This document shows positions 10,198 through 23,961 of a DNA stretch of 64,000 nucleotides, piece after piece; position 1 is the first letter of the stretch, and each line of letters begins with the position of its first letter. The notes under the pieces are model-generated. The model searched no databases. It was given only the letters and a program-made list of their open reading frames with translations, and was not told the DNA's origin. This DNA is from Piromyces finnis (lineage: Eukaryota > Neocallimastigomycota > Neocallimastigomycetes > Neocallimastigales > Neocallimastigaceae). The DNA is taken from contig MCFH01000077.1 of NCBI GenBank assembly GCA_002104945.1, forward strand, positions 152,874-216,873, read 5' to 3'. The translations under genes and the position numbers were made by a program.

Positions 10198-10820
10198 TGT
10201 CACAATAACATATATAAAAATTTAAAAAATTTGGACACATGGAAAAAATTAAAAATTTTTTTTAAAATTTGAAAATTTGAAAATTTGAAAAAATTTATTT
10301 TTTAAATTTTTATTAAAAAATTTCAAAGTATAAAATTTCTAATATTTGAAATTATTAAATTTTTTAAAATTATTAAAATTTTATTATTAAAAATTTTATT
10401 TTAAATTTATTTATTAACTATTTACAATAATTATATTAATTATTAATTTATAAAAATTAAATATTTTATAATTAGATAATAATTAATTAAAATTAAAAAA
10501 TGTAATAATTAAAATTGTTCATGTATAAAAAGAACAAAAATTGACAAAAATTACAAAGCTTTAGCGTTAGTAATTTTTTAACCTAAAGTTAATAAAATTT
10601 ATAAACTCCTATAAAACCTAAAACTTTAAAAATTTTAATATTTTTAATAACTTAATATATGCTGATATTAAGTTATTGCTAAAATAAAAATATTATTTAA
10701 ATTTCTTTATATAAATATTATTAGCTTTACGCCTTCAATAGGAAAGCGTATTATATTTGTTAATTAATATAACTAGTGTGCTTACCACACTTTTCTTTAA
10801 TAAAAAATCGCTTTTTGACA
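10198..10820 (+). repeat. alpha-A 3' LTR
   Basis: 623 bp, same ends as the 5' LTR. It carries a 4-bp tttattta-type expansion near 10410. It ends 12 bp before the tRNA. Confidence 0.93.
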
Positions 10821-10832
10821 AAAATTGAGAAT

Positions 10833-10904
10833 GGGGTGTTAGCTCAGCGGTAGAGCAATTGACTGCAGATCAATAGGTCTTCGGTTCAAATCCGGAACGC
10901 CCCT
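10833..10904 (+). tRNA. tRNA-Cys (anticodon GCA), copy 1
   Basis: 72 nt without an intron. Acceptor arms GGGGTGT/ACGCCCC pair throughout with one G-U. D arm GCTC...GAGC, anticodon arm ATTGA-CTGCAGA-TCAAT with GCA in the loop, T arm TTCGG...CCGGA with TTCAAAT. Discriminator T73 is the usual Cys identity base. The A box (TAGCTCAGCGG) and B box (GGTTCAAATCC) are intact. A T4 run at 10908-10911 and a longer one from 10919 can terminate Pol III. It is identical to the copy at 58320-58391. Confidence 0.97.
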
Positions 10905-10972
10905 TAATTTTAATTTTGGTTTTTTTTTTCGTTTTATCAAAGTAATAATTTTATTTTATTAAAGTAATAATA

Positions 10973-12501
<1,529 letters not shown>

Positions 12502-12559
12502 TGGAGATCATAATTTTGTCTAATAGTAAAATTTTGATCTTTGGCTCAATATCCCATTG

Positions 12560-13053
12560 GAAGTCAAATACAATTATTGTACTTTAATATAATAGTGGCC
12601 TTCTTACTTTAATTAAAATGACTCGAATACATTATACCCAATTTTTATTCATTTGTGTTTATTTAAACATATTTTTTTTATTTTTATTTTTATTTTTAAT
12701 TTTTTATATTACATATATTATAATTTTAATTAAATTAATAATAAAGTTTAAAAATATTTGTTAAAAAGAGTGTAAAAACAATAAATAAAAGAAAATATAA
12801 AAACGAAATTAAATTTGTCTAAATTGAAATTATTGTGTTGATAATAAATAATATTTTATAGAATAAATCTGGTATTATTATTCTATATAAATATTATAAA
12901 ATAATAAAACTATTAAAATTATAAAAACAAATTAAATTTATTTAATAAAACTAGTAGATATTGTTAAAGCTCATATAATAGCTGTCGAGATAAAACAATA
13001 TAAGATAACGAAGCAGTTTAAAAAGTTATAATATAACTAACAATCCGTTATTA
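12560..13053 (-). repeat. LTR family I fragment, inverted
   Basis: Reverse complement of the sequence that starts at 24655 (TGATAACGGATTG). Similarity covers about the first 300 bp of that repeat, ending here as CAATCCGTTATTA at 13041-13053. The left limit is approximate; 12502-12560 shows nothing recognisable. Confidence 0.55.
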
Positions 13054-13056
13054 TTT

Positions 13057-13869
13057 TGAATAATGAAATTAATAAATATAAAATTGTTATTATACTTGAT
13101 TTTTAAGTTAACCTTAAAAGTAACTTAAAGTAAGTTATAGTTTAATTAATTACTTCACCAAAATTCTAAAATAAAATTAATCCTTAACAATGCATATATT
13201 TCGATTATTGAAAGAAAAATAATAAACTTTAATTAATCGATATTAAAATATATAACTTTTGTTAAATTAATTGTTAAATTAAATATTTAATAACTTCTTT
13301 AGTAAATTACACGTTAAAAGTAAACAAATATAGTAATTCATGTTATAAAATAATATAATTAAACACTTTCATTAAAATATTAAAAATAATTATTACTTTA
13401 ATTAATTGTAAAATAAACAACTTTTTATATTCTTTAACTTTTAATTGTTTCTTTTATTGTTATTTTTAATTAATTTTAATTACTTTTATTGTAAATAGTT
13501 ATTAATTTTATTATTTTAATGTAAATGGTTTAAACTTAAAAGAAAATATAAATACATGTAAATATTCTTATTTTAATAATTATTATTATTATTAATAAAA
13601 AAATATTATATAGTTTAATTGATATTTTTATAATTTTAATAATCACTTTTATAATTAAATGAATAAAATTTTAAATAATTAAATATTAGAAAAATGGATG
13701 TTTCTAATAAAACAATTTAGTGTTGTAACAAAACAATTTTATTAATTTTTATAAAAACATTTTTTCAAATTTTAATTCATATAACTTATATAGTTATAAT
13801 TAAAGATATAATATAATAATCACTTTTTGAAGCAAAATTCAAAATTAAGATTATTATCAAATTATATCA
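13057..13869 (-). repeat. LTR family G, inverted copy
   Basis: Reverse complement of the G repeat (compare 36458-37269). The inner end is CAAATTATATCA at 13869 and the other end is TGAATAATGAAATT. It is separated by 3-nt TTT from the inverted I fragment, mirroring the AAAA spacers of the forward chains. Confidence 0.65.
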
Positions 13870-13872
13870 TCT

Positions 13873-14618
13873 TGATAAAGAATGAAATTTATAAATAATA
13901 AATTAATAGAATAGCTGATTTTGGAATTATATAAACTTAATATAAATTAAAATAATAGTGAATAATTAAAATAATATAAAATAAAATATTTAATTAAATT
14001 TTAAAAATGTAAAACATAAACAATTCTTGTTTATAAACAAACTTAAATACAATTAAATAGTATAAATATAAATAGAAAATATTATTTTAAAACATGTTAC
14101 TAATTAGCCAGGAAAATTAGAATATTTTAATAATAAAATAACAAATTAATATATATATATATTTTATAATACATAACAAGATGTATTATATATTTATTTT
14201 AAATAAATAAACTAATATTATAAAACAAGATGATTTTAAAACTTTAAATTATATTTATTAATTATATAAAACTTGTAGAATGAATAAGTAAAAATAAATC
14301 ATTCAATTACACACAAATATACTACTTTCTAAGCCTATTTAGAAAAAAGGTATATTTGAACCTGTGCCATTCTAATAATATATGTAACCTTTCATTTTCT
14401 AGTTGTCTAAAAATTGATTTTTTTTTTGTCACGAATACTAGTGAAATCTGCAATTTCAAGATCACTTGAAATTGTGAAATTACTTATGAAATTTTCAAAA
14501 TCAATAATATTTTAATTTCAAATAAATTATAAAATTATATTAAGAAATATTTAAAAAATTTAGAAATGGTTAAGATATGACCTTAACCCTTAATAATTTT
14601 TATAATAAATAACTTTAA
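13873..14618. repeat. AT-rich LTR-like debris
   Basis: It starts TGATAAAGAATG three bases after the inverted G copy, which looks like another LTR terminus. Its interior shows diverged similarity to about 25420-25800, for example around 14096-14130. No end could be defined and there is no ORF. Confidence 0.35.
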
Positions 14619-14813
14619 CCCTTATCGTCAAAATTGAGTAAGGAAGAACACGCGTATCTTTTGGGAAATTACGGGTTCGTTAGAAAGCCACGCTCAAGAA
14701 CTACAACATATGTTAATATGAGCATAATATCTCTGCTGGTTCACGAGATATTAAGGTTTAAAGATGATTATGAACAAATGATTAATGAAAATTCAGAGAA
14801 TGATCACCCCTGA
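14619..14813 (+). pseudogene. 65-codon open segment of coding-like composition, no start codon
   Basis: An open frame between two stops reads through a stretch that is clearly more GC-rich than its flanks and contains LGNYGFVRKPRSRTTTYVNM and ends with a DYEQMINEN-type acidic tail. There is no upstream ATG. It could be an exon or a broken fragment of a host or element gene. I do not recognise it. Confidence 0.3.
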
Positions 14814-15154
14814 TGTATCAATCATAAACCATTCTGTAAAACTAAATTATCTTTTCCCATTGATTAAAGCAAATTAAATTAAATTAAATTACATTGTAAT
14901 AATTCTCTGGAAGATATTTGAATTAAAAGATTATAAACATTATAATTATATTCAATGAATTATATTAGAATTAGATAATAATTAATATTATAAATATTAT
15001 TAACAATACTTAAATTTAATAATCATGAATAAGCTTTAAGTCTAGTTTTAATATTATAAAATGTATTATAAGTATAATCATGTATTGAAAAGTTACTTTA
15101 TTATTAAATATAAAATTACAAATAGTATAAATAGTTTAGAATAGTTTTAGGAAT

Positions 15155-15306
15155 TAAATCTTTGTAAAGATTATTATCTTATTAATACTTAATAAGTATT
15201 ACTATTAAATAATCTTATTATTATATATATTCTTTAAATAAAATAAAAAGAAATTATTTTAACCATAATACATAATTTAATTATTCATTTATAAAACAAT
15301 TAAGAT
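15155..15306 (+). repeat. short interspersed repeat J, copy 1
   Basis: The block from AATCTTTGTAAAGATTATT to ATTTATAAAACAATTAA recurs at 16644-16802 in the same orientation and at about 34790-34950 inverted. It contains the palindromes TCTTTGTAAAGA and ACTTAATAAGT. It is probably a fragment of an older LTR. Confidence 0.6.
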
Positions 15307-15559
15307 TATTTTAATAAAACATTTTTTCTAACCTAGTTATCTTTTAATCTTTTATTTAATTTAATATTTTAATATTAAATTATAAGTTTAGTAAAACTTT
15401 TACATTTTTTTTAATAAGTATTTATTACTTGAAATTGTTTTAACATCGTTTTTTTTTAACGACGTCAAATATTTTTAAACTAATTAATATTATAATACCT
15501 GCTATAAAAAAAAAAATAAAAACAAAAATTAAAAAAAAAAATAGTTTAAATAAGCACAT

Positions 15560-15932
15560 TTTTTTTAAATATAAAAAATTATTTTTGTCTTTTAATTATT
15601 ATTATGTATTATTTAATTAACTATATTAATTATTATTAAAATTAACTTATTTCTTAATATTCTAAGTCTTCTTATTTTGTACTATTATTCTTTATATTAA
15701 TATTATTTTTATAATTTAACCCAATCAAATATATAAATTTATAAAATATTTGATTTTATGTAAATTATTTTCTTCCAATAATCAAAATATATGTAATGTT
15801 AAGGATTAATTTTATTTTAGAATTTTGGTAAAAGTAATTAATTAAACTATAACTTATTTAAATTACTTTTAGGGTTAACTTAAAATTTAGGTATAATAAT
15901 AATTTTATATTTATTAATTTCATTATTTATCA
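15560..15932 (-). repeat. gamma-1 3' LTR, chimeric and incomplete
   Basis: The right 160 bp match the end of family G (ATTTCATTATTTATCA). The part at about 15560-15770 instead matches 24970-25175 of family I, so recombination or a new subfamily is implied. On the minus strand it starts TGATAAATAATG directly after the internal region's purine-rich AAGGCCGAGAAAT. Confidence 0.5.
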
Positions 15933-15945
15933 ATTTCTCGGCCTT

Positions 15946-16637
15946 TTAAGAATTAACTTCGTCCCTTGAAGTTAAATTTTGTTCTGGTAGAACGTAAGGA
16001 AAAACATTTTTAATATATACATTTCTATCAAGTAGTTTTCCTGTATGTGAATCTTCAAGTACAATAGTATTAAATTTTTGTTTATTAACAACTTTATAAG
16101 GACCATAAAAATAAGGATCTAGTTTACTTCTTCCTATTAATCTCATTATAACATAATCACCCGGTTTATAAGTTTTCTTTAAAACTTTGGATAAACCTAT
16201 TCTATGTTCCCAATATTGATTAGCATGATTAGAATATTCAATAGCTTGTTTTACCCAATTTTGATGTCTTAAAAATCTTCTAAAAATATATTCTTCTTCT
16301 GTTTCATTAGGGTCTTTATAAATATCAGGAAACATTATTTCTAATGGCCATGTGTCTCTTCTACCATATAATAGTTCGAAACTACTAAACTTAGTTTTTG
16401 GATTTTTGGTAGTTCTAAGTGCCCAAAGTGCAGATGGTAAATATTCATCCCAATTAAAAGTCTTAAAGCTTAAAGTTTTTCTAATTTCTCTATTACGATT
16501 TTCAATCATACCGTTTGATTCTGGATGATGAGGAGAAACAAAATGCACCTTTGATCCATATAAACCAATCATCATTTTAGTAATGTCAGAAATAAATGAA
16601 CTTCCATTATCAGTAATAATAATTTCTGGAGGTCCAT
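15946..16637 (-). pseudogene. gamma-1 integrase C-terminal fragment
   Basis: Open for about 230 codons. It starts inside the integrase core (the second catalytic Asp in ITDNGSS, then the Glu in HPESNGMIENRN) and runs through a GPY/F-type motif (YFYGPYKVV) to the stop. The ATG at 16575 is internal. The N-terminal zinc site and first Asp are missing because the sequence breaks at about 16640 into repeat J. Confidence 0.85.
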
Positions 16638-16643
16638 TATGAA

Positions 16644-16802
16644 ATTAAAATCTTTGTAAAGATTATTAACAATAATTAATACTTAATGAGTATTGCTATT
16701 AAATAATCTTATTATTATATTCTTTATTAATATATTATTTAAATAAAAAGAAATTATTTTAAATCACAATATATAATTTAATTATTCATTTATAAAACAA
16801 TT
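16644..16802 (+). repeat. short interspersed repeat J, copy 2, at the gamma-1 pol deletion
   Basis: Close copy of 15155-15306, lying exactly where RT, RNase H and the integrase N-terminus should be. It marks the deletion junction. Confidence 0.65.
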
Positions 16803-18201
16803 AATGAAAGAATTTCACTTTTTAAAATATCAGCATGTTCCTTAGATAATTTATAAGGTTTTAATTTTATTGGTTTATTAGTAGTAGTAATTATAGAATG
16901 AGGCTCTAAATCCGCAGTAGTTAATTGAGATATTGATGTAGCCATACAAATTTTATATTTATTTATAATATGTTCAAATTCTGATTTAATATTATCAGGT
17001 GTTGAATTTAAGATTTCTTTTAATGTATCTTGAAATTCTTGGTTTTCTTCTTTTGAAATAATTATAGAATTCATTATGGGAATATCATTAGTATCATTAT
17101 CATTACTATTGATAATGTTTGTAATTTTCTTTAAACCTTTTTTTGTTTTCTGGTATATATAATCATCATCGGGGTCAATAAATATGCGGTATTTCTTTTG
17201 AATACCTCTTCCAAAAATTATATCAAAGTATGGGTTACTTTGCTCAATAATATAAATTTTTTCTAAAATAGTACAATTATTAATATTTATTTTTAAAGTA
17301 GTAAAAATATTTGTAGGAACAGTAGTACCATTAGTAATAGTTATATTTTGTTCCTCATCACTTTTTTCAATATTTATATTTGATAATTTATTAAAACCAT
17401 TAGTAGTAATGATATTGACATTTGCGCCAGTACCACAAAGAATTTTTAAATATTTTCCATCTATATCACCAATTATTAATGGAATATTAGAGTTATTAAA
17501 AGAGTACATTACTTTTTCAACTTTGGGTTTACAACCTTGTTCTAATTCTTTCCTAAGTGATGGACTAGCAGAAAGTAATTGAGAAAGACTTATTTTTGGA
17601 TATAAGTTATTTGCTTCTTTAATTATACTAAATTTATCTTTAATTTTTAACATTTGTATTTCTGTCATATTTTTTTGTAGTTACTTTGGGTTTGACAGAA
17701 TTTTTCTTTACTTTTACATTATTTGTTTCATTATTATTTTAAAAGTTTCTTCATTAGTAGAATTATTAGAGTCATTAATTTTAATAGGTTGGATATGCTC
17801 TTTTGTATTAGTAACTTCTTACAAAGATATTTCTTTGGTATTATTTTATTCTTCTTCACTTTCTATCTCTATTTCTTCATTTGGAATTTCTTCCATAACC
17901 TCATTTTTATCTTCACTAATTTTTCTTCTACGAGTATATCTAATAGCATTCTTTTGTTATTTTAAGTTCCTAATGTTAGGTTGGTTAAGTATTGAGGGCT
18001 TGACAATACACTTTTATTATTCGGTGATATTTTATTTTTATCTAGTATTTTAACATTTATTTTCTTCTTTTGAGCAGCATTTATAGAATAATTATTTTCA
18101 TTAGAGATATTAGAATTTATTTGTGCTTCTTGTACATTTTGTGAACTGTTTGCAATTTTAGTTTTTATGGGAGATTGCTTACTCCTATTATTTAGTTTAA
18201 A
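16803..18201 (-). pseudogene. gamma-1 pol N-terminal part with a mutated protease
   Basis: The clean ORF is 16790-17668 (292 aa), equivalent to the gamma-2 protease region and the linker into RT (LKPYKLSKEHADILK). Where gamma-2 has the aspartic protease motif FDTGANVNII, this copy has LCGTGANVNII, so the catalytic Asp is lost. Between 17669 and the frameshift site at 18195 the -1 frame is open at first (KLNNRSKQSP) and then broken by stops and indels. Confidence 0.75.
18170..18201 (-). promoter_or_regulatory. gamma-1 -1 frameshift signal
   Basis: On the minus strand TTTAAAC (18195-18201) is in phase T-TTA-AAC directly before the gag stop. After 9 nt comes GGAG-(8 nt)-CTCC. The arrangement matches gamma-2 and beta. 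Confidence 0.7.
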
Positions 18202-19160
18202 TGATTGTATTCGTCATCTAATTCTGGACAATTATTCGTAGTATGACCTATTCTTTTACAATTCAAACAAACATTAATTTTTAGGTCAGCAAGCTTTTGG
18301 GTTATTTCTTTTAGTTCATCCTCATTATTTTGTGGATATCTTAAGGTACTTCTTCTTTGCTCAACATTTTGGTTAATATTATTAAATCTTGAATAATTAT
18401 TATTATCATTATTGTAGTTGTTATTTTGAATATTATTATTATAATTATTATTTCTGTGATTACTAATATAATTTCTATTATTATAATTTTTAAAACTATT
18501 TTGAGTAGTGTTATTGTTATTCATTCTGTTGTAACTATTAAAATTATTTGAATATGTTCTATCATTATTTTTTTGAGCATTATTATCATTTGAAGACCTT
18601 CTAGAATTAATGGAAGTCCTTATTTTAGGTCTATTTTCTTCAACTATATTATAAATTTTCTCTTTTTTAATAGTGATATTTCTGGCTTCTTCTAAGCTTT
18701 TTGATTCAGCTTCTAAAAGTGCCTCATAAGTTCTGGTAAAATTTCTAAAAGTATTAATGTAGTATGATAATATAATTTCATTTGACATTTTTAAATTTGT
18801 TTTATTTATTAAAGAGTCAAATTTAATATTGGAATCAGATACACTTTCATTTTTCTTTATTGTAATAGTAGATAATTCTAATAGTCTTGAATTCTTTGGT
18901 ATGGAACCTCTAAAATGACTTTTAAGGTTTTTGATGATGGTATAATAATCATCTGGTGTTTCTTTGTTTAATGCATTAACTACAATTGTTCTAGCTGTAC
19001 CCGTAGTTAATGATATAAGGTATTCTAACTTTTCTTGTTCTGGTACCTTATATTAATTACACCAATGTTTAAAAGAAAATTCCCAATCATCAAATTCAAC
19101 CTTTGTTGAACCCAAAATAGGTATTCTATTAAAGGTAATACCTTTAGTAGTATTATCCAT
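18192..19160 (-). pseudogene. gamma-1 gag with an in-frame stop
   Basis: The original start is the ATG at 19160, which begins MDNTTKGITFNR like gamma-2 gag. A stop near 19053 (after HWCN) and a weakly conserved stretch precede the open part, 18788-18192. The C-terminal half is extremely Asn-rich and ends in a CCHC knuckle CLNCKRIGHTTNNCP. Confidence 0.8.
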
Positions 19161-19288
19161 TATTAATTTTTATTTTTATATTATTTTATTTGTTTTATTT
19201 CAATATTTTATTTTATATTATTTTACTTGTTTTATTTCAATATTTTATTTTATATTATTTTATTTAAAAGTTCTAATTTATAATAAGT

Positions 19289-19320
<32 letters not shown>

Positions 19321-20570
19321 TTTACAATGATTTTTATTTACAATAATATAATTTTATTTACAAGTATTTAGTATTATTTACAATAATGCTTATATAATTT
19401 TATTTACAGGTATTTAGTATTATTTATAATAATTTATCCACAATAAAATAATTTTATTTACAGATATTTTATATAAAAGATATTAGATTTTTTTTATTAA
19501 TAAAATATAATATGATAGGAAGTAAATAGTTGTTATGTATAAACAGTTATTTTAGTTTTATTGTTATTAGGGAACTTTATTCTTGAGAAAATTTTATTAT
19601 TATTTATTATATAACGTTATGAATATATTTTATTTATATCAAATCATTTTATATATTAGTATTGTTATTTATAAGGAATAGTTGTTTTAGTGTAAGATAT
19701 ATATTTTTTTTATTATTATAAAGCAGAAGATAATATTGATTATGTTGTTATAGTACCTTCAGAGTACCCGACAGTCTCGTCACCGTGTCTTTCGACCTCC
19801 ACTAACTAACTGTCATAAATATTAAGTGGTGTAATATTTACTTATTAGTTAGCGCTCTACTCCCCCATGATATGTGATAAAACTGCACTCTTACTAACTT
19901 ACTATAAAACACTTTAATTATCTTAGTAATTAATTAACCGAAAAGATAAACAAAAGTTATTTTTCGCTGAAAGTTAACTAAAAAGACAACTCAATATTAT
20001 TACTTTTAATTATTTAAAACTTATAACAATACTTTTTAATTTTATTTTATTTGACTGATGATTATATTTTGTAATTTTTATTGAATAATTTTTATTAAAT
20101 TATAATTATTATTTTATAATTACAATTTATGTATTTCTTTTTCTTAAAAAAAAATAATTAAATATAAAACTTTATTTACAGGATTTATTTTTCGCTTTTT
20201 AGTGCCTTACAACAATTTAATTAACCGGCAAAAGCTACTAACTAGAGGTGATATACTAGACCTCAAAATAAATTTAAACTATATATTTTTATGTCGCTTT
20301 ACCTTCACGACAAACCTTTAGCCTTCGGTGACTAAAGTTCCTTATTCGCCAGAGTTCACTAAAGTATTCAACTTGAGAGTCCTGTATTGCGTGCTTTTTA
20401 TCACACTAACAATCCCTTCCCCCAAGTAAGTGTGCTATTCACACTCGTCCTACTTATACAAATACTTCAGTGATTAACAGCTATAATTTCTAACCAACTG
20501 AAACTAGTTAATTATACACTGAAACTCTGTATATGAGCTCTATACGCTCCTAGTATATTTTTACAAGTAT
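19161..20570 (-). other. gamma-1 leader region
   Basis: About 1.4 kb without an ORF. It includes a TA dinucleotide tract (19293-19320) and two blocks of higher GC (19755-19900 and 20190-20560) that resemble in composition the long leader of beta. It is probably structured RNA of the 5' leader. No function could be assigned. Confidence 0.45.
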
Positions 20571-20574
20571 TTTT

Positions 20575-20742
20575 TTTTATTTATAAAGTTTTATATTTAT
20601 AATTTCTAAATATTATATAATTTCTAAGTATATAAATCATTTACTTTTATTTTCTTTATTTTTATTTATAAAATTTTAGATAAAGATAATATCACTTTCT
20701 ATATTCATTTATAGAATTAAGATAATATTTTATATTGTATCA
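20575..20742. repeat. LTR-like fragment X'
   Basis: The right 55 bp (AATATCACTTTCTATATTC to GTATCA) match 26475-26529, and the left part matches 25785-25855. It ends TATCA, followed by ATTAAT and the next LTR. Confidence 0.5.
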
Positions 20743-20748
20743 ATTAAT

Positions 20749-21308
20749 TGTCACAATAACATATATAAAAATTTAAAAAATTTGGACACATGGAAAAAAA
20801 TTATTTTTTAAATTTATTATAAAATTTCTAATATTTGAAATTATTAAATTTTTTTAAAAATTATTAAAAAATTTATTATTAAAAATTTTATATTAAATTT
20901 ATTAACTATTTACAATAATTATATTAATTATTAATTTATAAAAATTAAATATTTTATAATTAAACAATAATTAATTAAAATTAAAAAATGTAATAATTAA
21001 AATTGTTCATGTATAAAAAGAACAAAAATTGACAAAAATTACGAAGCTTTAGCGTTAGTAATTTTTTAACTTAAAGTTAATAAAATTTATAAACTCCTAT
21101 AAAACCTAAAACTTTAAAAATTTTAATATTTTTAATAACTTAATATATGCTGATATTAAGTTATTGCTAAAATAAAAATATTATTTAATTTTCTTTATGT
21201 AAATATTATTAGCTTTACGCCTTCAATAGGAAAGCGTATTATATTTGTTAATTAATATAACTAGTGTGCTTACCACACTTTTCTTTAATAAAAAATCGCT
21301 TTTTGACA
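20749..21308 (+). repeat. solo LTR of the alpha family
   Basis: 560 bp from TGTCACAATAAC to TTTTTGACA, with the TATA box and AGCGTTAGTAA block retained. It carries about 60 bp of deletion in the A/T-rich 5' part. No internal region follows. The flanks TTAAT and ATGAT do not match, so its duplication is lost or it formed by recombination between elements. Confidence 0.85.
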
Positions 21309-21309
21309 A

Positions 21310-22813
21310 TGATGCAATATATTTCAAAAACACCATAAATAAAATATAAGTTAATGAACGTTAGCAATAGGGAATGATAGTTGAATAATATATTAGATAA
21401 TATTGTATTTATTTCTATTTTATAATAATGAAAATAAAATGATAAAATGATAAATAATAAAAATAATAAATTTTATAATAATATAATTAAATAGATCTTG
21501 GTTTAAAGTTTCTTTATTTAATTATTATTATTATGATTATAACATTAATAACATTCAATACTAATAGAATCGAAAGTTATTATTTAATAAATATAAATAG
21601 TTAAATATAAAATGTAAATATAGAAATATGTTGATAAAATTATTATTAATAATAAAAATATAACTTCTCTGAAATAATAAACAATAAATATTCTTTTCTT
21701 TTATAATTAATATTTAAACCGAGTTACATATAATAAATACTAAATACATAATCATTAAACTAAAACTAAACTAAAACTAAACTAAACTAAAATAAAATAA
21801 AATAAAACTAATACTTAAAACTAAAATATCAAATATTATTTATAAATGAAAAGTTTTCTCTTCTTTAATATCTTATTCTTTATAACTGGGCTAGGGTTGT
21901 TATGTAACCTGGTCAGAATGTTTTGATATAATATAGCCTAATCTAGAATAAAATATTAAACTTGTTTTTAATAATATGAATTCATATGATAGATCTTAAG
22001 ATTAATTTTTTAAATTACTTTTAAATAAAAAGTATTGTTTTAATCATTTTAAATTGTAAATATTTAATATTATAAATTGAGAATAACAATTGCTGATACT
22101 AATTATATATTCTCATGATTAATTAATTAATAATTATAACTAATGATTTTTGATCCAAAGGTTTTTTGGTTTGATTATGATTGAGGTTATTAATCAAAAA
22201 TTATTTGAAGATTATTAATTAATTTTTATAATTGATTAGGTTTGGAATTAAGAATACTTATTATCTAACTTTATTTAGTAATAATGGAGAATTTTTTAAA
22301 TTGAAATATTTATAGAAAGTTGGATGACTTGAATAATGACTTTAATTATATAAATTAATATTGATCATTTTAATATATATTATTATATATTAATTGAAAC
22401 TAATTAAATCTTTAAATAGCTATATCTCAAGAACTAATAGTCTAAATTAGCTGAAAATTTGTGAGAATATAGATCTCAACTAGTACTTTCTAATAAAGTT
22501 GATTTGAAGTCTCTAGAAAAGGAAAATAGGACACGAGATTCAGAAGTTATCGCTAGTTTCGTATAGTGCATTTTCTTCTCAAGGGTTAATTTATTGAAAA
22601 TTAAATTTTTGTGATCCTTAACCCTTTTCAATATTAAATTTTTTCAAGTGATCTTTCAATTATTTTTTAAAAGTATTTTATAATTTTTGAAATATAAATT
22701 TGATTTTAAAATTGTTTATTTGAATATTTAATTTATTTTTTAATCGTCTTCTATTCTTGACATTATAGTTAATAATTCTATTATATAATAATTTATAGTG
22801 GAATTATTACACA
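21310..22813 (+). repeat. repeat H1, composite LTR plus leader-like sequence
   Basis: It starts TGATGCAATATATTTC and ends ATTATTACACA before an AAAA spacer. The first 600 bp look LTR-like. A copia-like primer motif lies at 21899-21922. The rest (22120-22813) resembles a leader and recurs in H2 (60524-61161), where the middle is deleted. Confidence 0.55.
21899..21922 (+). promoter_or_regulatory. possible half-tRNA primer-binding motif, copy 2
   Basis: GTTATGTAACCTGGTC then AGAATGTT agrees with 3095-3118 at nearly all positions, while the sequences beyond differ. This suggests a functional site conserved between two dead elements. Confidence 0.35.
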
Positions 22814-22817
22814 AAAA

Positions 22818-23957
22818 TGATGCGTTGACCGATATATTTTTGAATAATGTAATGTTTTTAATAAATAATAAATTCTATATTATTATGATGAAACAATAAA
22901 TTTAGAATAAAATAAAAATATGTTTTATAATTAACAAATAAATCACTTAAAAATCGAAAATAAACTCTTATTATGTTTTAAATTAAATATTTATTATATT
23001 TTATAATTTATTTATTATCTATTTATTGTCCCCTTTCTATGAAGAAGAATTTTATCTTCCTTTTATACATTTTCATTTATTACATGTATTATTATTTTTA
23101 ACTATTAAATATTATTATTACTATTGTTATTATTTATTAAAATTAAAAGAATAAATTAAAATTATGTCTTAGTATTATAAAATATTATAGAATATTACTT
23201 ATTTGATTTTCTTATTACTTCAAAATGTTTAAATTTAGAAAAATTATTATAAATTATCATTGACTATCATTAAATGTATAATACCTTGAATAAAATAATT
23301 AAAATTTAAAATTAAAATAATATTAAAATAAAATTAAAATAAAATTAAAATAAAAATTTAACAAAATTAAAATATTAAAAGTATCAATTATTATAAACAC
23401 TCATTTTATACAGAAACATAAAAGAGTTCTGTATTTTATCTTTGGAATTGTTATTATTGTTCTATTTCCAGGTTTTAAGTTTATCATTTTAGTAATAATT
23501 ACTCAATTAGCTATTTATTAATTTATAAGTTTAAGAGAATTTCTAAAGAACACTTGGATAAACACTGGAATTAATAATTTGATGTATACCATTTTATTTT
23601 TAGTTTATTTATTCATTTTTATTTATTTATTATTATTTTATTATTTTAGTACATTATTGGATTAAGTCGTTTTATTTTATTTAATAATTTATTTTATTTA
23701 ATAATTTATTTTATTTAATAATTTATTTTATTTAATAATTTATTTTATTATTATCACTATTAGGTCGTTTTTACTCAGAATTTATTATATAATAAAGAGA
23801 ATATTATTTATTTAAGAAAGGGTTATATTTCATAAAATTATTATTCGTTCATTTTTAAGGGTTATTATCGTTTATTTTTATTATTATAAGTTACTATGGG
23901 TTAAGTCGTGTTTATTCAGCTAGTTTTTTATTATGTTTTTATGTGAGTAGCGTATCA
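22818..23957. repeat. solo LTR D1
   Basis: 1140 bp, TGATGCGTTGACCG to TAGCGTATCA, near-inverted ends TGATGCG/CGTATCA. Flanked on both sides by AAAA (22814-22817 and 23958-23961). Near-identical to D2 (35314-36452). It contains an 18-bp TTTATTTAATAATTTAT-type tandem repeat near 23676-23745 with one more unit than D2. Strand of the parent element is unknown. Confidence 0.8.
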
Positions 23958-23961
23958 AAAA

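Larger units (their letters stand above)
4129..10820 (+). mobile_element. Full-length Ty3/Gypsy retrotransposon alpha-A, inserted 12 bp upstream of tRNA-Cys-1
   Basis: Two LTRs (617 and 623 bp) with TGTCA/TGACA ends flank a single intact gag-pol ORF. The 5-bp target duplication AAAAT is at 4124-4128 and 10821-10825. Length is 6692 bp. The LTRs differ by small indels and substitutions (for example ACGAAG versus ACAAAG before the predicted start site), so this copy is older than alpha-E (51502-58305), which has matching LTRs. The sense direction points toward the tRNA. Confidence 0.95.
15933..20742 (-). mobile_element. Ty3/Gypsy element gamma-1, internally deleted and decayed
   Basis: Read on the minus strand it runs: leader (19161 to about 20570), gag, protease/pol start, then a deletion of most of RT and all of RNase H, then the integrase C-terminus. 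It is the same family as gamma-2 (26534-33922) and gamma-3 (62239 onward). The sequence beyond 20575 is LTR-like but not of the same type as its 3' LTR, so the 5' end is rearranged. No TGG primer site is found. Confidence 0.75.

Noticed and set aside
20190-20560. The GC-richer block in the gamma-1 leader as a structured RNA gene
   Set aside because: No tRNA, rRNA or snRNA signature could be recognised; position fits an element leader.
20749-21308. A target duplication for the alpha solo LTR
   Set aside because: Flanks TTAAT and ATGAT do not match, so I do not claim a simple insertion.
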